Shown here piece by piece: positions 1-7,003 of a stretch of DNA of 64,000 bases (position 1 is its first letter; each line of letters begins with the position of its first letter). The stretch is from CBDCCT01 sp965214995 (lineage in GTDB: Bacteria > Deinococcota > Deinococci > Deinococcales > Trueperaceae). A model generated the notes under the pieces. It searched no databases and had not been told where the DNA came from. It saw only the letters and a program-made list of their open reading frames with translations. Location of the stretch: NCBI GenBank assembly GCA_965214995.1, contig CBDCCT010000002.1, positions 2,170,001 through 2,234,000 of the forward strand. The letters are read 5' to 3'. The translations under genes and the position numbers were made by a program.

Positions 1-1178
1 TTGAGAGCCTCTTCGCCCGCCGCACCAGCAAGTGCCGCAAGCTGCACAATCTCGCCAGGAGCGTCATCGTTTTGGACGAGGCGCAGACCCTGCCGCCCGA
101 ACTCCTTAAACCCACCCTGAACGTCCTGCGCCTTTTGGTCGAGCACTTCGGCGTGAGCCTGGTGTTTTGCACCGCGACGCAGCCCGCTTTTGCCGAGAGC
201 CGCTACTTGGAGGACTTTAGAGACCTCAAGCCTGTCGAAATCGTGCCGAACTACGCCGAGCACTTCGCGCTACTCAAGCGCGTCACCTACGAGCGTCGTG
301 AGGGCGCGCCCACTTGGGCCGAGCTTACTAGGGAAATCACGGAACTGCCTGAGAAGCAAGTTTTGGTCATTCTGAACAGTCGCAAGAACGCGCTGGCACT
401 CTTGCAGGAGGTCCAAGGTAAGGGTGAGGCCGACCACATTTTCCACCTCTCGACGCTGCTTTGCGGGGCGCACCGCCAGAAGCTGCTCGAGGAGGTTACG
501 CGCCGTTTAGAGCAGAAACAGCCCGTTCTGCTGGTTAGCACGCAAGTTGTGGAGGCCGGAGTAGACCTAGACTTCGAGACCGTCTACCGCGCGCTGGGGC
601 CGCTCGACCGCATCGTGCAGGCGGCGGGGCGCTGCAACCGCGGGGGCAAGCGGGAGGCCAAAAACAGCCGCGTGGTGATTTTCGAGCCTGCGGGGGGCAC
701 AAATCCGAGCGGGCCGTACAGGGTCGGCATCGAGAAGGCACAACTCATCCTGCATGACGGCGACTTGGAACGCCTGCATCATCCGGCTGTCTACACCGAC
801 TATTTCAAGCGCCTTTTCGATGACGTAAACACCGACGCGCGCGGCATCCAAGCCATGCGCGAAGACCTCCTTTATGAGGATGTGGCGTCGCATTACAGGT
901 TTATCGAGCCGACGGTCTCCGTCGTGGTGAATTATGGGGACGCCCTCGAGCGCCTCCGTGAGTATCAAAGCTGGCCCAGCCGCAAAACCTGGGGGCGCTT
1001 GCAGCCTTACCTCGTCAACCTCATGAGCTACGAGAAAGAGCGGCTTAGCGAGTGGCTCGAGCCTATTAACGAGTCCGAAAGCTTGTTCCTCTGGAGGGGC
1101 ATGTACGACGCCGAGCGTCACCGAGGCGTTGTTGAAGCACTTTACGACCCCGCCGACCTGATTTTTGGAGGTGACTAA
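1..1178 (+). CDS. cas3: CRISPR-associated helicase Cas3, C-terminal part (5' end outside window)
   Basis: The reading frame is open from the first base (codons in phase with position 3) and ends TAA at 1176-1178, so the N-terminal HD nuclease and the Walker A motif lie upstream of the window. What is visible is the second half of a superfamily 2 helicase: Walker B as VLDEAQ (near 70-90), motif III as FCTATQP, motif V as VVEAGVDLDF and motif VI as QAAGRCNRGG. Cas3 unwinds and degrades DNA recruited by type I Cascade. The stop overlaps the start of cas5 (TAATG), so it is the first visible gene of the cas operon. Family assignment is secure from motifs and neighbours. Confidence 0.95.
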   Translation, partial: ESLFARRTSKCRKLHNLARSVIVLDEAQTLPPELLKPTLNVLRLLVEHFGVSLVFCTATQPAFAESRYLEDFRDLKPVEIVPNYAEHFALLKRVTYERREGAPTWAELTREITELPEKQVLVILNSRKNALALLQEVQGKGEADHIFHLSTLLCGAHRQKLLEEVTRRLEQKQPVLLVSTQVVEAGVDLDFETVYRALGPLDRIVQAAGRCNRGGKREAKNSRVVIFEPAGGTNPSGPYRVGIEKAQLILHDGDLERLHHPAVYTDYFKRLFDDVNTDARGIQAMREDLLYEDVASHYRFIEPTVSVVVNYGDALERLREYQSWPSRKTWGRLQPYLVNLMSYEKERLSEWLEPINESESLFLWRGMYDAERHRGVVEALYDPADLIFGGD

Positions 1179-1894
1179 TGCCGGAGAAAGCTCATGTGAG
1201 CGTCAAAGTGTGGGGCGACTACGCCTGTTTCTCTAGGCCGGAATTCAAGGTAGAGCGCGTTTCCTACCCCGTCAGCACGCCGAGCGCGGCTAGGGGCGTG
1301 CTCGAGGCAATCTACTGGAAGCCCGAGTTTCGCTATCAGGTGCGCCGTATCGGCGTGCTGAGACTGGGAAGTCAAACCGCCCTTTTGCGCAACGAACTCG
1401 ACCGCAGGCAGGGCAGCGCCCCATTTTTCGTTGAGGACGCTAGGCAGCAGCGCTCGAGCCTCATCCTCAAAAACGTTTCGTACGTTATCGAAGCCGACAT
1501 CATCCCGCTGCCGCGCGCCTACCGCTCAGACAACACCACCAATCCCCTTGAAAAGCACCGGGCTTGCTTTACGCGCAGAGTCGAGAAGGGGCAGTGCTTC
1601 CAAACGCCTTACTTGGGAACCCGCGAGTTTGCCGCCTTCTTCGCGCCAGTGGAAGATGGCGACAAGCCCGATTCAAACCTAAACCAAGACTTGGGGTTAA
1701 TGCTCCTCGATATCGCCTTTGTCAAAAGCGAGCGCAACGAGCTGGACTTCAAGCGGCACGGCGAAACCGGCAGCGAGCGGGTTTCTGGTCATGCCCAGGC
1801 GGGTTTTTTCGAGGCGAAGGTACGAGAGGGTTGGCTCGAGGTGCCAGAGAGTAAGTACCACGAACTGTGGGGGTTGGAGGGGGTGCGTGTTTAG
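1178..1894 (+). CDS. cas5: Cas5 (type I-C, Cas5d/Cas5c) pre-crRNA endonuclease and Cascade subunit
   Basis: The 238-residue product has the Cas5 RAMP opening (VSVKVWGDYACFSRPE) and the downstream TPSAARGVLEAIYW segment typical of type I-C Cas5. In this subtype Cas5 replaces Cas6: it cuts the repeat hairpin and stays on the 5' handle of the crRNA. No cas6 is seen anywhere between 1 and 9527, which fits. The start ATG overlaps the cas3 stop by one base, and the ribosome-binding site is the GGAGGTG just upstream at about 1168. The end overlaps the start of cas8c by eight bases. Confidence 0.95.
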   Translation: MPEKAHVSVKVWGDYACFSRPEFKVERVSYPVSTPSAARGVLEAIYWKPEFRYQVRRIGVLRLGSQTALLRNELDRRQGSAPFFVEDARQQRSSLILKNVSYVIEADIIPLPRAYRSDNTTNPLEKHRACFTRRVEKGQCFQTPYLGTREFAAFFAPVEDGDKPDSNLNQDLGLMLLDIAFVKSERNELDFKRHGETGSERVSGHAQAGFFEAKVREGWLEVPESKYHELWGLEGVRV

Positions 1895-3710
1895 GGAATT
1901 GATAGCTGAGGCGGGAAGGCTACGAGCTAAGGCTGAGGATGGGCTTCCTCCAGTCGCGTACAAGCCGAAAACGCCGAAATGGATTATTGAGCTTACTCAG
2001 GAAGGCTTCCATTTACACGGTCCCTACACCAAAAAAGATGCGCTTCGACCGCTTTCCGCTCCCGACCGTCAACGCTCAGGGACACCAGGAGAAACGAACT
2101 GCAAGCCTTTCCTGCTGATGGATAAGGCGCTTTACTCTTTAGGGATTGCCAAAGCAGGCAAAGAAGGTGAAGCGTTGCTGCTACATAACGGGTACAAGCA
2201 GATATTGCTAGACGCATACGAGCGCACGCGAGAACCCAGTCTGAAATGGATTTTTGAGTTTTTAAGACAGCCTATTCCGAAGGAAATACGGGAAAAAGTC
2301 GAGCCGGATGATTTGGTGGCGGTTCGGACTGATGCCAATCAATTTCCGTTCGAGTTACCTGAAGTTCAGCACTTCTGGGCTGAGTATCTCGGTCAGGAGT
2401 TGGTGACTACAGACAAGGCGCGTTGTTTGGCCTGTGGCCTGGAAAAGCCTGTCGTCCGCATACTGACACGAGAACTCGTCATCATGGGTCAGAAGTGTCA
2501 AGTCACATCTTTCAATAAGGAAAGCTTTACCTCCCTTGGCCTTGCCCAAACAACCAACGCACCGCTGTGTTTTACGTGCGCCAATGATGTCATTGATAGT
2601 CTCGACTATCTCATACGCAGCAAACGCAACGCTTCCGTATTGACCCGTGACGAATCCAAGAGTGCGGTAAAAAGTCCGCTCAAAAACCAGTTGGCTATCT
2701 TCTGGCTGTCGCGGGAGTTACCCGCCGAGCAAGTGGGCGAGGTGGTGATAGAAGACCCCTTGGAGCTTCTGGCGGCAGCGGTTCAGGATGTAGCTCCTGG
2801 AAAGCCCCCGGCGATGCTAAGCCAAATCAGAGAAGTGCTCGCCTATCCTCACATGCTCAGGGCTCGTGGCCTGAATACTCTTGTTGACGATGCCAAGTTC
2901 AATTTGGCGGTGCTCTCGGCCAACAAGGGCCGCATGGTAGTTAGGGAGTGGTTGAGTGAGTCCGTCGGCGACGCGCTCGAGCGGTTAGACAGGTATGCAG
3001 AGGCGACCATGCTGATTGGCCCGTGGGGTGAACCGCCGCGACCCTTTACGGTGAGACAGCTTCTCCACGCGCTCAAGACGACAGATACCAACTTGCTCCG
3101 CCCACTTCTGCGAACAGCCTATTCAGGCCATCTACCGCCCCAAGGGTTGCTGAACGTAGCTACGCAAAGGATTCGTACGCTTTGGTCAACGGGGAAAGAG
3201 GAGGAGTACCTAAAGGAGCAGCAAAGGTTCTGGGACATTCACGCAGCTTTGGCAGCCGTCAAGCTCGTCGTGACCTACGGAAAGGAGCGGGCAACAACCA
3301 TGAAGGAATTAGATGAGACTGAGCAGAGCGTCCCCTACCTGTGTGGGCGGGTGCTTGCGGTGCTCGAGGAAGCCCAGCGTCGGGCCAGCGGTCAGGATAT
3401 CAACGCCACCATCATTGACCGCTTCTATTCATCGGTGGCGGCAGCGCCGGGTACTCATCTCACGCGCTTGCACAATCAGGCTATGAGAGCCCACCTTCCT
3501 AGCCTGCGGCGTCAGGGAAGGGGGTACGGCACTCTTTCCAACCAGCTTGGGCATCTGATGCGGGTGATTGGCGAAAACGGAGGCTTGCCGGACATCCTCT
3601 CGGTGCAGCAACAAGGAGAGTTCGGTATCGGTTACTGGAGTCAGCGCGTGACCTACCGTAAGCGGAAGGAACTAACCGACCATAACGAAAGCGGAGGAGG
3701 CAACAAGTGA
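1887..3710 (+). CDS. cas8c: Cas8c (Csd1), large subunit of type I-C Cascade
   Basis: I place the start at GTG 1887, inside the end of cas5, because a strong GGAGGGGG stretch lies just upstream; the open frame continues further upstream but that part only shadows cas5. The product is 607 residues, normal for Csd1. Two CxxC pairs at about residues 180-183 (CLAC) and 228-231 (CFTC) look like a zinc-binding knuckle, a known feature of this family. Cas8c recognises the PAM and contacts target DNA. The family is judged by position between cas5 and cas7 and by general similarity; it diverges faster than other Cas proteins. Confidence 0.9.
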   Translation: MFRELIAEAGRLRAKAEDGLPPVAYKPKTPKWIIELTQEGFHLHGPYTKKDALRPLSAPDRQRSGTPGETNCKPFLLMDKALYSLGIAKAGKEGEALLLHNGYKQILLDAYERTREPSLKWIFEFLRQPIPKEIREKVEPDDLVAVRTDANQFPFELPEVQHFWAEYLGQELVTTDKARCLACGLEKPVVRILTRELVIMGQKCQVTSFNKESFTSLGLAQTTNAPLCFTCANDVIDSLDYLIRSKRNASVLTRDESKSAVKSPLKNQLAIFWLSRELPAEQVGEVVIEDPLELLAAAVQDVAPGKPPAMLSQIREVLAYPHMLRARGLNTLVDDAKFNLAVLSANKGRMVVREWLSESVGDALERLDRYAEATMLIGPWGEPPRPFTVRQLLHALKTTDTNLLRPLLRTAYSGHLPPQGLLNVATQRIRTLWSTGKEEEYLKEQQRFWDIHAALAAVKLVVTYGKERATTMKELDETEQSVPYLCGRVLAVLEEAQRRASGQDINATIIDRFYSSVAAAPGTHLTRLHNQAMRAHLPSLRRQGRGYGTLSNQLGHLMRVIGENGGLPDILSVQQQGEFGIGYWSQRVTYRKRKELTDHNESGGGNK

Positions 3711-4870
3711 TACCAGAGGAAAAGCTCAACATTGTCACCCAGTCCAGCAAGCGCCACGAGTGGGTCTTTCTCTTCGACGTTCTGGACGGCAACCCCAATG
3801 GCGACCCAGACGCGGGCAATCTACCGCGCGTTGACCCCCAAACTAATCATGGCTTAGTAACCGATGTGGCGCTGAAGCGCAAGATTCGAGACTACGCTGC
3901 CCTTGTCTTAGGTCAGCCCATCTTTATTCAAAGCAAAGATGCGTTGAATACGCTCATTCTAAGGGGCTTTCGGGATGCTGGCGTAGAGCCCGCCTTTACG
4001 GAACTGACCGAACAGGAACTCGAGGACGAAGAATTGGTCGCCCGTTTGCAAAGCCTTGAGTCAGGATTCGCGCTTGATGACAACCAACTAATTTACACGG
4101 GCGAGGATGCTAAACTTAACGACATCAAGAAAAGGTTGTCCGAAGACCTTGATACCGAACAGAAAGACCTCAAGCGAAAGCTCGACGCGATTGCAAAGCG
4201 TCTCGCGGACGCCGCAACGGGAAAGAAGAGCATAAGCCCCGCGAAGCGTAGGGATGCTCGAGAAAACATGATTCGCGGCTTTTTTGACATTCGCATGTTC
4301 GGTGCCGTGCTAAGCACGGGCCTTAACGCGGGCCAGGTACGCGGCCCCGTGCAGCTCACATTCGCGCGCTCTGCCGACCCGGTTCTGGCCTATGACCTTG
4401 GCATCTCGAGGGTTGCTATTACCAAAGAGTCTGACAGGAAGCGCAAGTCTACTGAATTAGGTAGAAAGGCGTTGTTGCCCTACGGCCTCTACCGCTCGAG
4501 CGGTTTCTTCAATCCCTTTCTGGCTAGAACATATGAAGAAGGTGGCACCGGAGTTAGCAGCAACGATATGGAGCATCTTTGGGAGGCTCTCGTGAACCTC
4601 TTTGAATTCGACCATTCAGCAGCTAGAGGGCAGATGAATGTTCAAGGATTGTTCGTTTTCAGCCACGATTCCAACAAGGGGAACGCGCCTTCGCATAAAC
4701 TGCTCAAGCTGGTTGAAGCCAAGAAAAAGGACGGCGTGGACGCTCCGCGCTGCGTCGAGAATTACGCTATCGCCGCCCCGGCTGAGGGTTCCTTAGAAGC
4801 ATACGGATTTCCTGGAGTTACCTTAACGCATTTGGTCGTGGCGGATAACCTGCGCGTTCTCGAGCCCTGA
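3707..4870 (+). CDS. cas7: Cas7 (Csd2), type I-C Cascade backbone, with an internal insertion
   Basis: Start GTG 3707 overlaps the cas8c stop as GTGA, preceded by GGAGGAGG. The N-terminus has the hallmark FDVLDGNPNGDPDAGNLPR and the middle has FDIRMFGAVLSTGLNAGQVRGPVQ, both diagnostic for Cas7 of type I-C. The product is 387 residues, whereas these proteins are usually near 290. The excess sits between about residues 95 and 185 and is charged and probably helical (for example ELEDEELVARLQSLE and TEQKDLKRKLDAIAKRLADA), so it may be an extra coiled domain projecting from the Cascade filament. The function of the core is certain; the role of the insertion is unknown. Confidence 0.93.
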   Translation: MIPEEKLNIVTQSSKRHEWVFLFDVLDGNPNGDPDAGNLPRVDPQTNHGLVTDVALKRKIRDYAALVLGQPIFIQSKDALNTLILRGFRDAGVEPAFTELTEQELEDEELVARLQSLESGFALDDNQLIYTGEDAKLNDIKKRLSEDLDTEQKDLKRKLDAIAKRLADAATGKKSISPAKRRDARENMIRGFFDIRMFGAVLSTGLNAGQVRGPVQLTFARSADPVLAYDLGISRVAITKESDRKRKSTELGRKALLPYGLYRSSGFFNPFLARTYEEGGTGVSSNDMEHLWEALVNLFEFDHSAARGQMNVQGLFVFSHDSNKGNAPSHKLLKLVEAKKKDGVDAPRCVENYAIAAPAEGSLEAYGFPGVTLTHLVVADNLRVLEP

Positions 4871-4871
4871 C

Positions 4872-5480
4872 ATGGACGACCCCGTCCTCATCAGCGCCCT
4901 CCAGCACTACCTCTACTGCCCCAGACAGTGCGCGCTCATCCACGTCGAGGGAACGTATGACGAAAACCTCTACACCCTGCGCGGCAACCGCGCGCACGAA
5001 CGCGTCGACACCCCCGAGCACGAATTCATCGCCGGGGTGCGGGTCGAGCGCGCCCTGCCGCTCTTTTCCGACAGGCTCGGGCTCGTCGGCAAGGCGGACG
5101 TGGTCGAGTTTTTGGCGGACGGTACGCCCTACCCCGTCGAATATAAAGTAGGCGCGCGCAAGCTCAGGGAGGCCGACGACGTGCAACTCTGCGCGCAGGC
5201 GCTGTGCTTGGAGGAGATGCTAGAGGTCACAGTGCCCGAAGGAAGCCTCTACTACGCCCGCACGCGGCGGCGGCGCGTCGTCGCGTTTGATGAGGCGTTG
5301 CGCGAGCGGGTCGTAACAACCACCGAGGCGGTGCGGGGGCTTTTTCATCAGGACGTGCTGCCGCCGCCCGTCGCCGACGACCGCTGCCCCAAATGTTCGC
5401 TCATAGACGCTTGTATGCCGTTCGCGCTCAAAAATTATGACGCCGGGGCTCGAGCCGCGCTCTTTGAGGTCGAGGCGTGA
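4872..5480 (+). CDS. cas4: Cas4 RecB-like nuclease, iron-sulfur protein for spacer acquisition
   Basis: The 202-residue protein has the four Fe-S ligands expected of Cas4: C16 and C20 (CPRQC) near the N-terminus and C172, C175, C181 near the C-terminus, of which three plus one N-terminal cysteine normally coordinate the cluster. The RecB-type nuclease motifs are present: H42 (NRAHE), D76 (GKADVVE), E90-x-K92 (VEYKVG) and Q105. Cas4 trims and orients prespacers by their PAM together with Cas1-Cas2. It starts one base after the cas7 stop, and its end overlaps cas1 as GTGA. Confidence 0.94.
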   Translation: MDDPVLISALQHYLYCPRQCALIHVEGTYDENLYTLRGNRAHERVDTPEHEFIAGVRVERALPLFSDRLGLVGKADVVEFLADGTPYPVEYKVGARKLREADDVQLCAQALCLEEMLEVTVPEGSLYYARTRRRRVVAFDEALRERVVTTTEAVRGLFHQDVLPPPVADDRCPKCSLIDACMPFALKNYDAGARAALFEVEA

Positions 5481-6511
5481 AGCAGATTCTCAACACCCTC
5501 TATGTGCAGACCCAGGGGAGCTACTTGCGCCTAGACCACGACACCGTCAAGATTGATGTTGAGGGAACCGCCTTCCCTCCGATACCGCTACACCACCTCG
5601 GGGCCATCGTGATGTTCGGCAACGTGCTGGTGAGCCCCTTTTTGCTCCACCGCTGCGCCGAGGACGGTCGCGCCGTGGTGTGGCTGTCCCGGAGCGGACG
5701 CTTTAAGGGACGCTTGAGCGGCCCCACCACCGGCAACGTGCTCTTGCGCCGCGCCCAAAACGGCGCGCTCGACCGGGCGGAAGCCACCCTGGACATCGCC
5801 CGCAACATGGTGGCGGGCAAGCTGCAAAACACCCGGGCGACGCTCATGCGCGCGGCTCGAGAAGCCCCCACGGAAGAGGACGAAAGCGGGCTGCGGAGCG
5901 CCGCCAAAGTTCACGCCGACACCATCAGAAAGCTGCCCAAGCTGCGCCGCCTGGACGAGGTCCGTGGTGCCGAGGGAGACGCCGCCAAAGCGTACTTTGC
6001 CGCTTTTAACAGCATGATTCGTACGGACAAAGAGAACTTCGTCTTTAGAGGCCGAAACCGCCGCCCGCCCCTAGACCCGGTCAACGCCCTGCTGTCGTTC
6101 ACCTACTCGCTGCTCAAAAACGACTGTATAGGCGCCTGCGAAGGGGTCGGCCTGGACCCACAAATGGGCTTTTTGCACGCGCTGCGCCCCGGTCGCCCCT
6201 CGCTCGCCTTGGACCTGATGGAGGAGCTACGCTCGCCCTTCGCCGACCGCCTGGTGCTGACGCTCATCAACCGCGGCCAGATCAAAGCCGACGATTTTTC
6301 GCAACGTCCGGGCGGTGCTGTCGAGATGACCGAAGATGCCCGCAAAACGCTGCTCAGCGCCTACCAACACCGCAAACAAGACGAGGTGCCGCACCCGCTG
6401 CTCGCTTCCAACCTCCCCTTCGGTTTGGTTCCTCACGTTCAGGCGCGCTTTTTGGCCCGGCACCTGCGCGGCGACGCGCCCGACTACCCGCCCTTTGTGC
6501 AGAAAGCGTGA
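5477..6511 (+). CDS. cas1: Cas1 integrase
   Basis: The 344-residue product shows the Cas1 C-terminal fold signatures: DPVNALLSFTYSLLKND, then GFLHALRPGRPSLALDLMEELR, in which the glutamate, histidine and aspartate of the metal site sit. Cas1 with Cas2 inserts new spacers at the leader end of the array. The start codon GTG 5477 overlaps the stop of cas4 (GTGA) and the end overlaps the start of cas2 in the same way, so these genes are translationally coupled. Confidence 0.95.
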   Translation: MKQILNTLYVQTQGSYLRLDHDTVKIDVEGTAFPPIPLHHLGAIVMFGNVLVSPFLLHRCAEDGRAVVWLSRSGRFKGRLSGPTTGNVLLRRAQNGALDRAEATLDIARNMVAGKLQNTRATLMRAAREAPTEEDESGLRSAAKVHADTIRKLPKLRRLDEVRGAEGDAAKAYFAAFNSMIRTDKENFVFRGRNRRPPLDPVNALLSFTYSLLKNDCIGACEGVGLDPQMGFLHALRPGRPSLALDLMEELRSPFADRLVLTLINRGQIKADDFSQRPGGAVEMTEDARKTLLSAYQHRKQDEVPHPLLASNLPFGLVPHVQARFLARHLRGDAPDYPPFVQKA

Positions 6512-6810
6512 GTAGACCCATGACCATCCTGGTCGCGTACGACGTCAACACCGAAACCAAAGCGGGGCGACGCCGCCTTCACAAGGTCGCCCAGACCTGT
6601 AAGAACTACGGCCAGCGCGTGCAGTATTCCGTCTTTGAATGTTTAGTTGACGAGGCGCAGTACGAGGCGCTGTGCGCCAAGCTCGAGAGGGTCATCAACC
6701 CGCACAAAGACAGCCTGCGCGTCTACAAGCTGCACGGCGCGCGCGAGCAATTTTTGGAGACGTTCGGTTTAGACAGGTATACTGACTTTACCGAGCCGCT
6801 TATCCTTTAG
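6508..6810 (+). CDS. cas2: Cas2, structural partner of Cas1
   Basis: The product is about 100 residues with the classic Cas2 start ILVAYDVNTE and the following helix GRRRLHKVAQTCKNYGQRVQYSVFEC. The GTG at 6508 overlaps the cas1 stop (GTGA), like every other junction in this operon; ATG 6520 is a possible internal alternative that would give a 96-residue protein closer to type I-C relatives. It is the last gene of the operon, followed by a terminator-like hairpin and the CRISPR leader. Confidence 0.95.
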   Translation: MSRPMTILVAYDVNTETKAGRRRLHKVAQTCKNYGQRVQYSVFECLVDEAQYEALCAKLERVINPHKDSLRVYKLHGAREQFLETFGLDRYTDFTEPLIL

Positions 6811-6824
6811 ACCCTTGAGCCCCT

Positions 6825-6879
6825 GCGCGAACCCCCAGTGCCGTCCAAAAGCCCGGAGGGTTCGCGCCAGCCGTTTTTT
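6825..6879 (+). terminator. Rho-independent terminator after cas2
   Basis: GCGCGAACCC at 6825-6834 pairs perfectly with GGGTTCGCGC at 6858-6867, and a run of six T follows at 6874-6879. The loop is long (23 bases), so efficiency is uncertain. It would end the cas operon transcript before the array and leave the array to its own promoter. Confidence 0.6.
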
Positions 6880-7003
6880 GCGTGACGGCGGGAACCCTGA
6901 CAATCAAGGTGATGCACCTCTCACTGAAAAAAGGGCTCGAGCTGGGAGGTCCGCGAAAGGGTTGTGTTAGATTCCCTTGCTCAAGGCGTGTAGAATAGAT
7001 AGC
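6880..7003 (+). promoter_or_regulatory. CRISPR leader with candidate array promoter
   Basis: These 124 bases lie between the cas2 terminator and the first repeat, on the side where the repeat is perfect, and the opposite end of the array closes with a decayed repeat; this makes it the leader. TAGAAT at 6991-6996 is a -10 candidate, with TTAGAT at 6967-6972 (18-base spacing) as a weak -35. The predicted start would be at the first repeat itself. The promoter is inference; the leader position is well supported. Confidence 0.6.

Noticed and set aside
1719..1886. Upstream extension of cas8c
   Set aside because: It lies entirely within cas5, and the GTG at 1887 with a strong ribosome-binding site is the better start.
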